A stretch of DNA of 64,000 bases, taken from positions 1 to 64,000 of the forward strand of contig JAWVYS010000012.1 of assembly GCA_033722555.1 (NCBI GenBank), in the 5' to 3' direction. This document shows, piece by piece, positions 35,387 through 45,000 of the stretch. The DNA is from Brumimicrobium sp033722555 (lineage in GTDB: Bacteria > Bacteroidota > Bacteroidia > Flavobacteriales_D > Crocinitomicaceae). Numbering within the stretch: the stretch's first letter is position 1; the number at the start of each line of letters is the position of its first letter. The position numbers and the translations under genes are program-made. Under the pieces are notes generated by a model that saw only the letters and a program-made list of their open reading frames with translations, ran no database searches and was not told the DNA's origin.

Positions 35387-36592
35387 ATGAAATATAAAAT
35401 GAGAATTATGAGAACTTTTAAATGGAATGCAAGCCAATTTATTCTGACGCTGCCGCTTTGGTTACTTTCGTTTACCATGACTGCGCAGGAAGGTGAGAAC
35501 ATGGTTGTTAACGGTAGTTTCGAGGATGCCAAAAACAGTAAGCTTAGACGTACGGGTGATATTTCCCGCGCTGAAGGCTGGGTGTCTCCAACAGGAAGCA
35601 GCGCCGACCTCTTTTCAGCCGAATCAAAGATGCCGGATGTAATGACTCCGAATAATGTATACGGTATGGAAGAACCTAAGGATGGTATCAACTATGCGGG
35701 TATCATAACTTTCTCCTACCGAGAAAAAGAAAACAGAACCTATTTGACAGCTCAATTAAGTTCTCCAATGAAAAAGGGAATGCGCTATAAAGTTCAGTTT
35801 TATGCATCGCTTGCAGAACTTTCGAAATATTCGGCCAACAAATTAGGAGTACATTTTTCCAAAAAAGCTCCCGGAACGGATTCAAAGGTTCCAGCCCTTA
35901 TTATGGAAACCCACGTTATGCATCCGAAAGAAGAGGTTTTTGACGGAATGTACGGTTGGGACCTTATCTGTGGTGAATATACTGCTGAAGGAGGTGAAAA
36001 ATATATTACCATAGGTAATTTCACCTCGGATAACGAAGTGAAAAGTGACAGAGTGAAAAAACCAAGAGATGTCAAAGGTAAACAGATCATAGCAGCTTAT
36101 TACTATATAGACGATGTTTCTGTGCAATTGCTTGGACCTAATGAACAGGCAGACTGTAATTACGCAGACGAAGCCAAAACTGAAGCTGCGACCGTTTATC
36201 AAAGAACCCCGGAGATCAAAAAAGAGATGACTCCTGAGCAAAAAATAGATCAACTGGCAATTTATTACGCAGGAGGGAGGTATGATGTGAAGATGGCGGG
36301 TGATCAAAATCTTGATAAACTTGCAGAAATCATGAAGGAAAATCCCGATCTGAAAGTGGAAATAATCGGTCATTCGGATGCTGAAGAAGCTGAGGATCCG
36401 GAGAATAAAGAGATTGGATACAAAAGAGCAGATTACGTAAGGTCACTTCTTCTTGAAAGAGATCTGGATGCTAGTCGCTTCAAAGTTAAAGACGTAGGAA
36501 GTGAAATGCCGTCTAAATATCTCGAGGATACCGACGATGATAAATTGAGAGCTGCCAAGAATCGAAGAGTTACTTTCAAAGTAGTGAATTAA
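35387..36592 (+). CDS. OmpA family outer-membrane protein
   Basis: Up to 401 residues. Start could also be the ATG at 35408, which gives a neater signal peptide ending at MTAQ. The N-terminal domain (about 35-240) is a carbohydrate-binding-like jelly roll (NMVVNGSFEDAKNSK, typical of CBM-like modules). The C-terminal OmpA domain (about 285-401) has the peptidoglycan-binding helix KVEIIGHSDAEEAEDPENKE and RVTFKVVN at the end. Probably links the outer membrane to the cell wall. Ends in a shared terminator. Confidence 0.85.
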   Translation: MKYKMRIMRTFKWNASQFILTLPLWLLSFTMTAQEGENMVVNGSFEDAKNSKLRRTGDISRAEGWVSPTGSSADLFSAESKMPDVMTPNNVYGMEEPKDGINYAGIITFSYREKENRTYLTAQLSSPMKKGMRYKVQFYASLAELSKYSANKLGVHFSKKAPGTDSKVPALIMETHVMHPKEEVFDGMYGWDLICGEYTAEGGEKYITIGNFTSDNEVKSDRVKKPRDVKGKQIIAAYYYIDDVSVQLLGPNEQADCNYADEAKTEAATVYQRTPEIKKEMTPEQKIDQLAIYYAGGRYDVKMAGDQNLDKLAEIMKENPDLKVEIIGHSDAEEAEDPENKEIGYKRADYVRSLLLERDLDASRFKVKDVGSEMPSKYLEDTDDDKLRAAKNRRVTFKVVN

Positions 36593-36614
36593 TTTGATGA
36601 TAAGAAATGAAGAT

Positions 36615-36642
36615 GAAAATGCGCTTATAAAAGCGCATTTTC
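36615..36642. terminator. Bidirectional terminator
   Basis: Perfect 12-bp stem gaaaatgcgctt (36615-36626) with aagcgcattttc (36631-36642), loop ATAA, serving two convergent genes. Its last base is shared with the stop codon of the minus-strand gene. Confidence 0.88.
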
Positions 36643-37307
36643 TATTTAAAATCTTTTTGTTCCCACTCATCGAAAAAGGCCTCCAGATAGTTGGTCAGAT
36701 ACACTGTACGCTTTTCGGCAATAGCCCTTCCAGTAGGTGTATTCATAAGTCTTTCAAGAAGCAGAAGCTTCTCATAGAAATGATTAATGGTACTTTTATT
36801 CGCAGCTGGTTCTCCAACCTGAATTTTGTCCAAGCTCTCTGATAGAAGGGGATCAAAAATCGGCTGTCCGACATGAGCACCATAAGCAAAAGTTCTAGCA
36901 ATGCCAATGGCGCCGAGTGCATCAAGTCTGTCAGCGTCCTGGACAATCTGAGCCTCCTTGCTGAGTAAGGACGACTTTGTTCTGTTTTTACTAAAGGAAC
37001 ACTGATCCACAATTTCTGCAATATGATTTATTTCATCCTCCGGTAAATTGTAGGCAGAAAGGATGTCGTATGTTTGTTTCCGGCCCAGTTCATAATTTCC
37101 ACCATTAAACTTATGGTCTGAAACATCGTGTAATAGCGCTGCTAATTCTATAATTCTTCGGTTGCCTCCTTCTTTTTCGTGGATTAGCAATGCCATTTTT
37201 CTAACCCTATCGATGTGATGCCAGTCATGACCAGTCGCTTCCGCCTGAAATTTAGTTTGAAGCATTTTTTCAATATCGGGAATAATTTCGGACACTGGTT
37301 TCATCAT
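36642..37307 (-). CDS. HD-domain phosphohydrolase, YedJ/YpgQ-like
   Basis: 221 residues. HD metal ligands are in place: H in GHDWHHIDRV (about 27-36), HD in ALLHDVSDHK (about 57-66) and D in QDADRLDALGAIGIAR near 120. The DRLDALGAIGIAR block is diagnostic of the YedJ/YpgQ branch, some of which hydrolyse nucleotide triphosphates. Cytoplasmic, single gene, divergent from acs. Confidence 0.88.
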   Translation of the reverse strand: MMKPVSEIIPDIEKMLQTKFQAEATGHDWHHIDRVRKMALLIHEKEGGNRRIIELAALLHDVSDHKFNGGNYELGRKQTYDILSAYNLPEDEINHIAEIVDQCSFSKNRTKSSLLSKEAQIVQDADRLDALGAIGIARTFAYGAHVGQPIFDPLLSESLDKIQVGEPAANKSTINHFYEKLLLLERLMNTPTGRAIAEKRTVYLTNYLEAFFDEWEQKDFK

Positions 37308-37393
37308 GCCCGAAATTAAGATTATTTCAATATTCCGAAGATATTTTTCCTATTTTTGATAGAGGTGCATAAGTTGGGACACAAAATAATAAA

Positions 37394-39310
37394 ATGGAAA
37401 AAAACATGAAATATATAGTCAAAGACCTAAAATCTTACTGTGAAATTCGTGACAAAGCGATAAAAAAACCGAAAAAATTTTGGGAGAAGATTGCGAAATC
37501 TTTTCACTGGCAGACAGCATGGGAGAAGGAACTTGAGTACGATATGACGACTGCACGAATACGATGGTTTGACGGAGGAGAGCTGAATATCACTGAAAAC
37601 TGCATAGATCGCCATTTAGAAAAAAGGGGAGATAAAACGGCGATTATTTTTGAACCGAATGATCCGGCTGAAAATACGCAGTTTATTTCCTATAAACAGC
37701 TTCATATTGAAGTTTCGAAGATGGCCAATGTACTGAAACAGCAAGGGATTCAGAAGGGAGATCGTGTTTGTATTTATCTGCCGATGATCCCGGAACTTGC
37801 GTATGCTGTCCTTGCTTGTGCCCGGATAGGCGCGATTCATTCAGTTGTCTTTGCGGGATTTTCTGCCAGTGCTTTGGCTTCCCGGATTATTGACTCTTCC
37901 TGCCAGCTTGTGATAACTGCAGATGGCTCTTACAGGGGATCAAAGCAATTAGATTTAAAATCCATCGTAGATGATGCACTGTTAAAATGTGAAAGTGTTC
38001 GTGCTGTACTCGTTGCCAAAAGGGTAGGGAATTCTGTGAATATGAAAGAAAACAGAGATTTCTGGTTAAATGATCTCCTGTTTGAAGCTTCAGAGGTGTG
38101 TGCTCCAACAACTATGCAGTCAGAAGATCCTTTATTCATCCTCTATACATCGGGATCTACCGGTAAACCGAAGGGTATGGTGCACACCACCGGCGGATAT
38201 ATGGTATATACCGCTTATTCTTTCAAGAATGTTTTTCAGTATGAAGAGAATGACATTTACTGGTGCACGGCTGATATAGGCTGGATTACCGGACATTCTT
38301 ACATTCTTTACGGACCGCTTCTCAACGGGGCAACAACGTTGATGTTTGAAGGAATTCCATCCTATCCTGATTATAACAGATTTTGGCAGATTATAGAGAA
38401 ACACAAAGTCAATCAGTTCTACACCGCGCCAACGGCTATTCGTTCCCTGGCTAAACAAGACTTGAAACATGTTGAAAATCATGACCTGTCATCTTTGAAG
38501 GTGCTCGGAACTGTAGGAGAACCAATCAATGAAGAGGCCTGGAACTGGTATTATCATCACGTTGGAGGAGGAAAATGTCCCATCGTTGACACGTGGTGGC
38601 AGACAGAGACAGGAGGAATTCTTATTTCACCGATACCTTATACGACACCTGTTAAACCTACTTTCGCAACGTTTCCGCTACCGGGAATTCAGCCGGTTTT
38701 GATGGATTCGCAGGGTGAAGAGATTAAAGGAAAGTCTGTACAGGGAGATCTTTGCATAGATTTTCCCTGGCCGTCAATGGCTCGCACTATCTGGGGAGAC
38801 CATGAGCGTTTCGTTGAGACCTATTTTAAGAAATATCCCGGAAAATATTTTACGGGAGACGGTGCCTTTCGGGATGATGCAGGTTACTACCGTATTACCG
38901 GACGGGTCGATGATGTAATCATTGTATCAGGACATAATCTTGGTACTGCTCCCATTGAAAACGCAATCAATGAACACCCCGGAATTGCAGAATCAGCTGT
39001 GGTTGGGTTTCCTCACGATGTAAAAGGTAATGCTTTATATGGTTTCATCACCCTTAAGAGTGACTTCGAGGATAAGGAGAAGGAACTTCTTAAAAAGGAG
39101 ATAAATGCACTTATTTCCGAAAATATAGGACCCATTGCCAAACTTGATAAAATGCAGTTCACTGAGGGATTACCCAAGACAAGATCGGGTAAGATAATGC
39201 GTAGAATATTGAGGAAAATCGCTTCGGGCGAACTGAATGAATTAGGGGATACTTCAACACTTCTGAATCCGGATGTTGTTGATTCTATAATTGAAAACAG
39301 AGAAAAATAA
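37394..39310 (+). CDS. acs: Acetyl-CoA synthetase
   Basis: 638 residues. It activates acetate with ATP and CoA. Adenylate-forming motifs: YTSGSTGKPKGMVHTT near 250, DTWWQTETGG near 400 with the tryptophan that limits the acyl pocket to acetate, YRITGRVDDVIIVSGHNLGT near 500-519, and TRSGKIMRR near 596-604 with the lysine used in catalysis and acetylation control. A -7 match TATTTTTG is at 37351-37358. The stop overlaps the start of a small gene by one base (TAATG). Confidence 0.95.
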   Translation: MEKNMKYIVKDLKSYCEIRDKAIKKPKKFWEKIAKSFHWQTAWEKELEYDMTTARIRWFDGGELNITENCIDRHLEKRGDKTAIIFEPNDPAENTQFISYKQLHIEVSKMANVLKQQGIQKGDRVCIYLPMIPELAYAVLACARIGAIHSVVFAGFSASALASRIIDSSCQLVITADGSYRGSKQLDLKSIVDDALLKCESVRAVLVAKRVGNSVNMKENRDFWLNDLLFEASEVCAPTTMQSEDPLFILYTSGSTGKPKGMVHTTGGYMVYTAYSFKNVFQYEENDIYWCTADIGWITGHSYILYGPLLNGATTLMFEGIPSYPDYNRFWQIIEKHKVNQFYTAPTAIRSLAKQDLKHVENHDLSSLKVLGTVGEPINEEAWNWYYHHVGGGKCPIVDTWWQTETGGILISPIPYTTPVKPTFATFPLPGIQPVLMDSQGEEIKGKSVQGDLCIDFPWPSMARTIWGDHERFVETYFKKYPGKYFTGDGAFRDDAGYYRITGRVDDVIIVSGHNLGTAPIENAINEHPGIAESAVVGFPHDVKGNALYGFITLKSDFEDKEKELLKKEINALISENIGPIAKLDKMQFTEGLPKTRSGKIMRRILRKIASGELNELGDTSTLLNPDVVDSIIENREK

Positions 39311-39555
39311 TGAAGAAAAACAGCGGATTATTTGTTACGATCTTAACCATATTTTTCGTTTCTCTTCTCGTTTGGAACTTATTCATCATGAATAATTTAA
39401 AAGAGGAGGAGCTTCAAAAGAATGAACTTGAAGAGCAGATATACACCCTCAGGGGAACGATTGATGTGCTGAATTACGATCTTATTACGAGTAGGGACAG
39501 TGTTAGAATCCTTAACAATGAACTTGATCAATGCATTCAAAAGGTTAATCAGTAA
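39310..39555 (+). CDS. Small single-span membrane protein with coiled coil
   Basis: 81 residues. One transmembrane helix at about 8-27 (FVTILTIFFVSLLVWNLFIM) is followed by a charged heptad-like segment (LKEEELQKNELEEQIYTLRG). Translationally coupled to acs by the TAATG overlap and ending in an 11-base convergent overlap with birA. The layout resembles FtsB/FtsL-type bitopic proteins but no family was recognised. Confidence 0.65.
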   Translation: MKKNSGLFVTILTIFFVSLLVWNLFIMNNLKEEELQKNELEEQIYTLRGTIDVLNYDLITSRDSVRILNNELDQCIQKVNQ

Positions 39556-40291
39556 TGTACCGGATCTCTCCGTTGCCGAATTTCTTAATTTGATTATCCA
39601 CTTCCACTAGCAGACGACCCCTTGGATCGGTGCGGATGATTTTTCCTTTGAACTCGGCCGAGCTGCTGACCTCAATAAAGCGCTGAATTTGTCCTTTTTT
39701 CCAAAGTACGGCGTCGAAACGTTCATGAATATTTTCAGCTCCCTCTTTGAGAAATATGTGCATTAAAGCGTTAAATTCCCTGATGAATTCGTAGATAAGA
39801 AGTTTGGGCTGATTTCTTTTACCTGATTCTAAGAACAATGATGTAGCCTTAAGGTTGTCGAATTGATCCTGGTTGATATTTATTCCTATTCCGATGACCG
39901 TCTGAAGCGTTTCGGCAGACCACTGACTTTCAATCAGGAGACCGGCTATTTTTCGGTTGTGTACCATTAAATCATTCGGCCATTTGATATTAATGTCCTT
40001 GATGTAATGTCTGAGAAAGTGATAAGTTGCAAGAGCCGTGATGTGATTCAGGCTGATCAAATTGTTAATTTTCCATAATTTCGGATCAAACGCAATGCTC
40101 ATCGTTATGTTTTCAAAAGCGCCAGATTGCCACATATTTTGGCGCTGTCCTCTGCCATTTAACTGGCGGTCTGCCATAATTACCGTTCCGCTCTCAATAA
40201 GGCCTTCCTTAAACAGGTTGGCAGCATAATTGTTAGTACTGTCGACGCTTTCGAGATGAATGATTTTATGTCCTATAAATGCTTCAGGCAT
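39545..40291 (-). CDS. birA: Biotin-protein ligase
   Basis: 248 residues, the short form lacking the DNA-binding domain, so not a repressor. Motifs: DSTNNYAANL near 17, GRGQRQNMW (45-53, biotinyl-AMP site), IKWPNDLMVHNRKIAGLLIE near 100-119 with the catalytic lysine, and GIGININ near 130. It attaches biotin to acyl-CoA carboxylase carrier protein and so serves the biotin-dependent carboxylase encoded further along. Confidence 0.93.
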   Translation of the reverse strand: MPEAFIGHKIIHLESVDSTNNYAANLFKEGLIESGTVIMADRQLNGRGQRQNMWQSGAFENITMSIAFDPKLWKINNLISLNHITALATYHFLRHYIKDINIKWPNDLMVHNRKIAGLLIESQWSAETLQTVIGIGININQDQFDNLKATSLFLESGKRNQPKLLIYEFIREFNALMHIFLKEGAENIHERFDAVLWKKGQIQRFIEVSSSAEFKGKIIRTDPRGRLLVEVDNQIKKFGNGEIRYITD

Positions 40292-40337
40292 GGGCGAATC
40301 CGCTTCAAATTTTGGAGGTGTAAATTTAAAATTTAAT

Positions 40338-40345
40338 TAGCTTTG
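40338..40345 (+). promoter_or_regulatory. -7 element of rsfS
   Basis: TAGCTTTG matches TAnnTTTG. TTTG at 40311-40314 is 23 bases upstream, longer than usual. Leader to the start codon about 13 bases. Confidence 0.5.
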
Positions 40346-40363
40346 CAGGCAACTAAAAATGGA

Positions 40364-40738
40364 ATGACAAAAATATTAAAGGAAATTGATTCTAAAGTCC
40401 TTTGCGATGTCATCGTGGAAGGCATGAAAGATAATAAAGCGGATGATATTGTAGTACTCGATTTAAGAGAGGTTGAAAATGCAGTGACCGATTTCTTCGT
40501 AATCTGCAGCGGCGATTCCGCAACACAGGTGGAAGGTATTGCAAATTCCGTAGTACGATTGACTAGAAAAGAATTAAAAGAGAAGCCTTGGCACCAGGAA
40601 GGTAAAGGAAACAATCAGTGGATACTTTTGGATTATGTCAATGTGGTTGCTCACGTATTTTACAAGGAATTACGTGAGTATTACGAACTGGAAGATCTGT
40701 GGGCAGATGCAAAACGTACAGATATTCAGAATAATTAG
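40364..40738 (+). CDS. rsfS: Ribosome silencing factor RsfS
   Basis: The ATG at 40364 gives 124 residues, in place of a TTG seven codons upstream. Family motifs: DIVVLDLREVENAVTDFFVI (about 28-47), CSGDSATQVEGIA and YVNVVAHVFYKELREYYELE, the conserved end of the domain. It binds L14 and keeps ribosomal subunits apart in slow growth. Eight bases ahead of ftsH, a common order in Bacteroidota. Confidence 0.93.
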   Translation: MTKILKEIDSKVLCDVIVEGMKDNKADDIVVLDLREVENAVTDFFVICSGDSATQVEGIANSVVRLTRKELKEKPWHQEGKGNNQWILLDYVNVVAHVFYKELREYYELEDLWADAKRTDIQNN

Positions 40739-40746
40739 ATATAAAA

Positions 40747-42897
40747 ATGGCAAAGAACAATAAAAATAATAAAGATAAAAAGAACCCGTATTCGATATAC
40801 TGGATCTATGCGGCTATTGGTATTGCAATCATAGGCGTTCAGCTATTTATGAGTTCTGGTTCAACCAAGGAACTGCAATCAAAAGAATCATTTAAAATCC
40901 TGATGTCTGAAGGATATGTAAAAGATGTTATCCTTTGGAGAAATGTGGGAAGAGTTGATTTTAAGGTTAATGATTCAGGAATTCAGGCAATCAAACAGGG
41001 AGATTTCTCCGGATCTGATTTTAAAACCATGGAAAGAGCCTTGTCAGGTTCTGGTACAGCCATTGGTTCTGCATCCCCGAAATTTAGCTTTGATATAGCT
41101 TCCACGGAGGCTTTTATTAAGGAGTTTGAAGAGATCAACGACAGGCGTAAACAAGAAGGCTTTGAAAAGATCGATTACAAGGTCGACGAGGAACATAACT
41201 ACGTGGGCCAGATTTTTAGTTTCCTTCTGCCGATAATAATTATTATCGCGATCTGGATGTTCATCATGAGACGTATGTCCGGTGGTTCTGGTGGTGGACC
41301 CGGTGGTCAGATATTTAACATCGGTAAATCAAAGGCTAAAATTTTTGAAAAGGGAAAACAAACCGATGTTTCTTTCAAGGATGTAGCCGGTTTGGAAGGA
41401 GCCAAGGAAGAAGTAGAAGAAATCGTTGCTTTCCTTAAAAATCCCAAAAAGTATACAGATATAGGAGCCAAAATCCCGAAGGGGGCAATACTTGTGGGAC
41501 CTCCGGGAACAGGTAAAACCTTACTTGCCAAAGCGGTTGCCGGTGAAGCAGATGTACCTTTCTTTTCACTTTCCGGGTCCGATTTCGTTGAAATGTTTGT
41601 AGGTGTTGGTGCATCAAGGGTGCGCGATCTCTTTAAACAGGCAAAGGAAAAAGCACCGTGCATTATTTTTATTGATGAGATTGATGCCATTGGCCGTGCC
41701 AGAGGAAAGAACAATAACATGGGGTCCAACGATGAAAGGGAAAACACCCTCAACCAGTTATTGACTGAAATGGATGGTTTCGGAACAAATTCAGGGGTGA
41801 TCATTCTTGCGGCAACCAACCGTGCTGATATCCTGGATAAAGCTCTTATGCGAGCAGGTCGATTCGATCGTCAGATCTATGTGGATATGCCTGATATTGT
41901 TGAAAGAAAAGAGATTTTCAAAGTTCACCTGAAACCTTTAAAACTGGCTAAGGAAATGGATATCGATTTTCTGGCTAAACAAACTCCCGGCTTCTCCGGT
42001 GCAGATATCGCAAACTTATGTAACGAAGCAGCACTGATCGCAGCAAGAAAGGATAAAAAGGTAGTGGAAAAACAGGATTTTCTTGATGCGGTGGATCGAA
42101 TCATCGGAGGACTTGAAAAGAAGAATAAGATCATTACAAAAGAAGAGAAAAGATCGATTGCTTTCCACGAGGCGGGTCACGCTACCATTTCCTGGCTGGC
42201 TCAGTACGCGCATCCACTTGTGAAAGTAACTATCGTTCCGCGGGGAAGATCACTGGGCGCTGCCTGGTATTTGCCTGAAGAAAGAAGTATTACAACTACC
42301 GAACAACTGCTGGATGAAATGTGTTCGGCGCTGGGAGGTCGTGCTGCAGAAGAAGTGATCTTCGGTAAAGTGTCTACCGGTGCTCTGAGCGATCTTGAGA
42401 AAGTGACTAAACAGGCCTATGCGATGATCTCTATTTACGGATTAAATAAAAAGGTGGGTAACGTCTCTTATTACGATCCGAATGGACAGTATCAGTTTAC
42501 CAAACCATATTCTGAGGAAACTGCAAAACTGATCGATGAAGAGGTTAACAAATTGATAGAGGAACAATATCAACGAGCAATTCGGATTTTACAAGATAAC
42601 AAGGAGGGCTTAACCAAGCTTGCTGAGAAACTTCTTGAAAAAGAGGTTATCTTCAAAGAGGATCTCGTTGAAATATTCGGTGAAAGACCCTGGGACCATA
42701 AAACGACTTCAGAAAAAATTCAGGAGGCCGGAGAAAAGGAATTCAAAGAGGGGAAACCAACGGGTACAACTTCTTCGGATAATTCAGGATCGACTGAGGA
42801 AAATTCAGATGATTCAGATGATTTGAATGATACGAAAAATTCCTCTACCGAAAATCCGGAAGCTGATGTGGACGAAGATAAAAACATGGATAAATAA
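40747..42897 (+). CDS. ftsH: ATP-dependent zinc metalloprotease FtsH
   Basis: 716 residues. Two membrane helices (about 16-34 and 157-176) flank a periplasmic part. The AAA domain has Walker A GPPGTGKT near 253, Walker B IIFIDEIDAIG near 310 and the second region of homology RAGRFDRQI near 369. The zinc site HEAGH is near 474 with the third ligand in ALSDLEKVT. The last about 45 residues are acidic, serine and asparagine-rich (SSDNSGSTEENSDDSDD). It degrades membrane and regulatory proteins. It opens a probable run through psd. Confidence 0.96.
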   Translation: MAKNNKNNKDKKNPYSIYWIYAAIGIAIIGVQLFMSSGSTKELQSKESFKILMSEGYVKDVILWRNVGRVDFKVNDSGIQAIKQGDFSGSDFKTMERALSGSGTAIGSASPKFSFDIASTEAFIKEFEEINDRRKQEGFEKIDYKVDEEHNYVGQIFSFLLPIIIIIAIWMFIMRRMSGGSGGGPGGQIFNIGKSKAKIFEKGKQTDVSFKDVAGLEGAKEEVEEIVAFLKNPKKYTDIGAKIPKGAILVGPPGTGKTLLAKAVAGEADVPFFSLSGSDFVEMFVGVGASRVRDLFKQAKEKAPCIIFIDEIDAIGRARGKNNNMGSNDERENTLNQLLTEMDGFGTNSGVIILAATNRADILDKALMRAGRFDRQIYVDMPDIVERKEIFKVHLKPLKLAKEMDIDFLAKQTPGFSGADIANLCNEAALIAARKDKKVVEKQDFLDAVDRIIGGLEKKNKIITKEEKRSIAFHEAGHATISWLAQYAHPLVKVTIVPRGRSLGAAWYLPEERSITTTEQLLDEMCSALGGRAAEEVIFGKVSTGALSDLEKVTKQAYAMISIYGLNKKVGNVSYYDPNGQYQFTKPYSEETAKLIDEEVNKLIEEQYQRAIRILQDNKEGLTKLAEKLLEKEVIFKEDLVEIFGERPWDHKTTSEKIQEAGEKEFKEGKPTGTTSSDNSGSTEENSDDSDDLNDTKNSSTENPEADVDEDKNMDK

Positions 42898-42934
42898 AAA
42901 TCTGCTTCCTAAAACAGAATTTAATCAGCATCGA

Positions 42935-43123
42935 ATGGTTTTTCGTACTTCGGAAAACCATTTGGCGCTTTTAATGAAACTTAAACTGGAGGAGGAAGGT
43001 ATAAAAGTCATTTTGATCAATAAAAGAGATTCTTCATACAACAATTTTGGTTATATAGAACTTTACGTGCGTGCAGAAAACGTTATTCGCGCAAAGTATA
43101 TTATAGAAAAAACAAATGAATAA
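42935..43123 (+). CDS. DUF2007-like small protein
   Basis: From the ATG at 42935, 62 residues. An ATG at 42866 inside ftsH is also possible. The sequence MKLKLEEEGIKVILINKRDS, then GYIELYVRAENVIRAKYIIE, matches the DUF2007 'signal transducing' fold, usually found as a short beta-alpha protein between ftsH and cdsA in this phylum. It overlaps cdsA by 8 bases. Confidence 0.7.
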   Translation: MVFRTSENHLALLMKLKLEEEGIKVILINKRDSSYNNFGYIELYVRAENVIRAKYIIEKTNE

Positions 43124-43925
43124 TATTCTCGTCAGATCTTTGTCAGGTGTTCTCTTTGTAGCTGTTGTGATCGGTGCATTTTTCATTGGTGAGCTGGCTA
43201 CAGGAGTAATTCTTGGGCTATTCATGGTACTTGGACTAGGAGAATTTTACCGTCTTTTCATCGATGTTGAGGATATCAATCCCCACGTTGTTCCTGCCTT
43301 ATTCACCGCATTGATGGGATATTCTCTTTTACTTGGTAATCAGATGGGTTGGTGGTACCTAAATCCGATGCTCGTATTTATTCCGATATCCTTTCTGTTT
43401 TATGTCAATATATTAAGGGAAAAGAGTCGTTTTCCTGTTAAAAACCTCGCTGTTACCGGCATGGGCTTTCTCTATGTATTCCTTCCGTTTTCAGTAATGC
43501 TTTTCCTTTACGGACTGAACTCGTCTAACGACGATTGGTATTTTTTACTCGGTCTTTTTCTTATTGTTTGGAGCAATGACACCTTTGCATACCTTACAGG
43601 TAGATTTTTAGGTAAACACAAACTTTTCGAAAGAGTTTCACCGAAAAAGACATGGGAGGGCACAATCGGCGGTTTCATATTTGCCGTTTTAGCGGGTGGC
43701 GCCTATGCCTATTTTACAGATCACGATTATTTATTCTGGGTTGTCGGAGCGGTTATTATTTCTCCTGCAGCGGTGGTTGGAGATCTTATTGAGTCTCAGT
43801 TGAAAAGAACGGTAGGGGTTAAGGACTCCGGAAACATAATGCCCGGACACGGAGGAATACTCGATCGTTTTGATGCAGTGATGTTCGCTGCTCCTTTCTT
43901 TTATGTCTGGTGTCAGATTTATTAG
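43116..43925 (+). CDS. cdsA: Phosphatidate cytidylyltransferase
   Basis: 269 residues with seven or eight membrane segments. The CTP-binding signature is SPKKTWEGTIGGF near 175-187, followed by KRTVGVKDSGNIMPGHGGILDRFDA near 230-253, the diagnostic pattern of CdsA. Makes CDP-diacylglycerol for phospholipids. Overlaps the preceding small gene and is followed by psd, the last step to phosphatidylethanolamine. Confidence 0.95.
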   Translation: MNNILVRSLSGVLFVAVVIGAFFIGELATGVILGLFMVLGLGEFYRLFIDVEDINPHVVPALFTALMGYSLLLGNQMGWWYLNPMLVFIPISFLFYVNILREKSRFPVKNLAVTGMGFLYVFLPFSVMLFLYGLNSSNDDWYFLLGLFLIVWSNDTFAYLTGRFLGKHKLFERVSPKKTWEGTIGGFIFAVLAGGAYAYFTDHDYLFWVVGAVIISPAAVVGDLIESQLKRTVGVKDSGNIMPGHGGILDRFDAVMFAAPFFYVWCQIY

Positions 43926-44029
43926 AAATCATCATCTTTTAACACTTTCATAACTTTTCAAAAGTAGCTTAATCACATATATTTGGTTTATTTTTGCTCG
44001 CACAAGGTGTTTACACGAAATTTGTATCG

Positions 44030-44695
44030 ATGAAATTGCACAGAGAGGGTTTTTTAATTATAACGGTTGGTTTATTGATTCTGGCCGGCTTTCAGGTGCT
44101 CAATTTCTGGATATGGACAGTGACCGGATGGTGGTGGCTATTCATCATTCTTACTTTAGCCGTTCTGGTTATGGCTTATCTCATTATTCAGTTCTTTAGA
44201 GTTCCGAAGAGAACCTTTGCAGGACTCGAAAACGACATCATTTCGCCGGCAGATGGAAAGGTGGTGGTCATTGAAGAGGTTGAAGAAAACGAATATTTTA
44301 AAGACAGAAGAATTCAGATTTCCATTTTCATGTCTCCACTGAATGTACATGCGAATTACAATCCTATTTCCGGTATTGTTAAATATGTGAAATATCATCC
44401 CGGCCTTTTCCTCGTTGCCTGGCACCCTAAGAGTTCCACGGATAACGAAAGAACCACTTTCGTGGTGGAACATCCTTCAGGAAAGGAGGTTCTTTTCCGA
44501 CAGATTGCAGGGGCTGTTGCCAGAAGAATTTGTTATTACATAGAACCCGGTGAACAGGTAAGGGCAGGGGAAGAATACGGATTCATTAAATTTGGCTCGA
44601 GAATTGATCTATTCCTTCCGCTCGGAACCGAGATAAATGTGAAAATTGGTGATAAAGTGAAAGGACAGCTCACCAAAATTGGAGAATTAAAGTAA
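44030..44695 (+). CDS. psd: Phosphatidylserine decarboxylase, short form
   Basis: The ATG at 44030 (MKLHREG) gives 221 residues; the frame is open further upstream. Two membrane segments near 8-27 and 33-52. Catalytic core: SPADGKVVVIEEVEENEYF near 78, HANYNPISGIVKY near 115-127, and FGSR near 192-195 where self-cleavage between G and S makes the pyruvoyl group. A -7 match TATTTTTG is at 43989-43996, so psd can be transcribed apart from cdsA. Confidence 0.92.
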   Translation: MKLHREGFLIITVGLLILAGFQVLNFWIWTVTGWWWLFIILTLAVLVMAYLIIQFFRVPKRTFAGLENDIISPADGKVVVIEEVEENEYFKDRRIQISIFMSPLNVHANYNPISGIVKYVKYHPGLFLVAWHPKSSTDNERTTFVVEHPSGKEVLFRQIAGAVARRICYYIEPGEQVRAGEEYGFIKFGSRIDLFLPLGTEINVKIGDKVKGQLTKIGELK

Positions 44696-44736
44696 TTATT
44701 TTAAATTTGAAACGTTTTACTAAAAAATAAAAAAAG

Positions 44737-44979
44737 ATGAAAAAGACAATAATGATACTTACGATGGGACTTTTCCTTGGAACTGTTGGATATACTTCAA
44801 CGGCAATGGCAAATGGTACTCAAATTGAAAAGCACGACGGTAAAAAGAAAAAGTGTAAGAAAAAAGATTGCAAGAAAGAGTGCTGCAAAGGTGAAGCAAA
44901 AGAAGAATCTGCAAAAACTTGCGGAGCAAAAGAAGGTGAAAAGAAAGCTTGTTGCGCTAAAAAAACAGAGCAGAAATAA
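44737..44979 (+). CDS. Small exported Lys/Cys-rich protein
   Basis: 80 residues. A clear signal peptide (KTIMILTMGLFLGTVGYTS, cleavage near AMA-N at 26) is followed by a mature chain made almost only of lysine, glutamate and cysteine: KKKKCKKKDCKKECCKGE, then a second cluster near 60-74. Seven cysteines in under 55 residues suggest metal binding or disulfides. No family recognised. Stands alone with its own terminator. Confidence 0.7.
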   Translation: MKKTIMILTMGLFLGTVGYTSTAMANGTQIEKHDGKKKKCKKKDCKKECCKGEAKEESAKTCGAKEGEKKACCAKKTEQK

Positions 44980-45000
44980 GCATTAACATATCTTGAAAAA

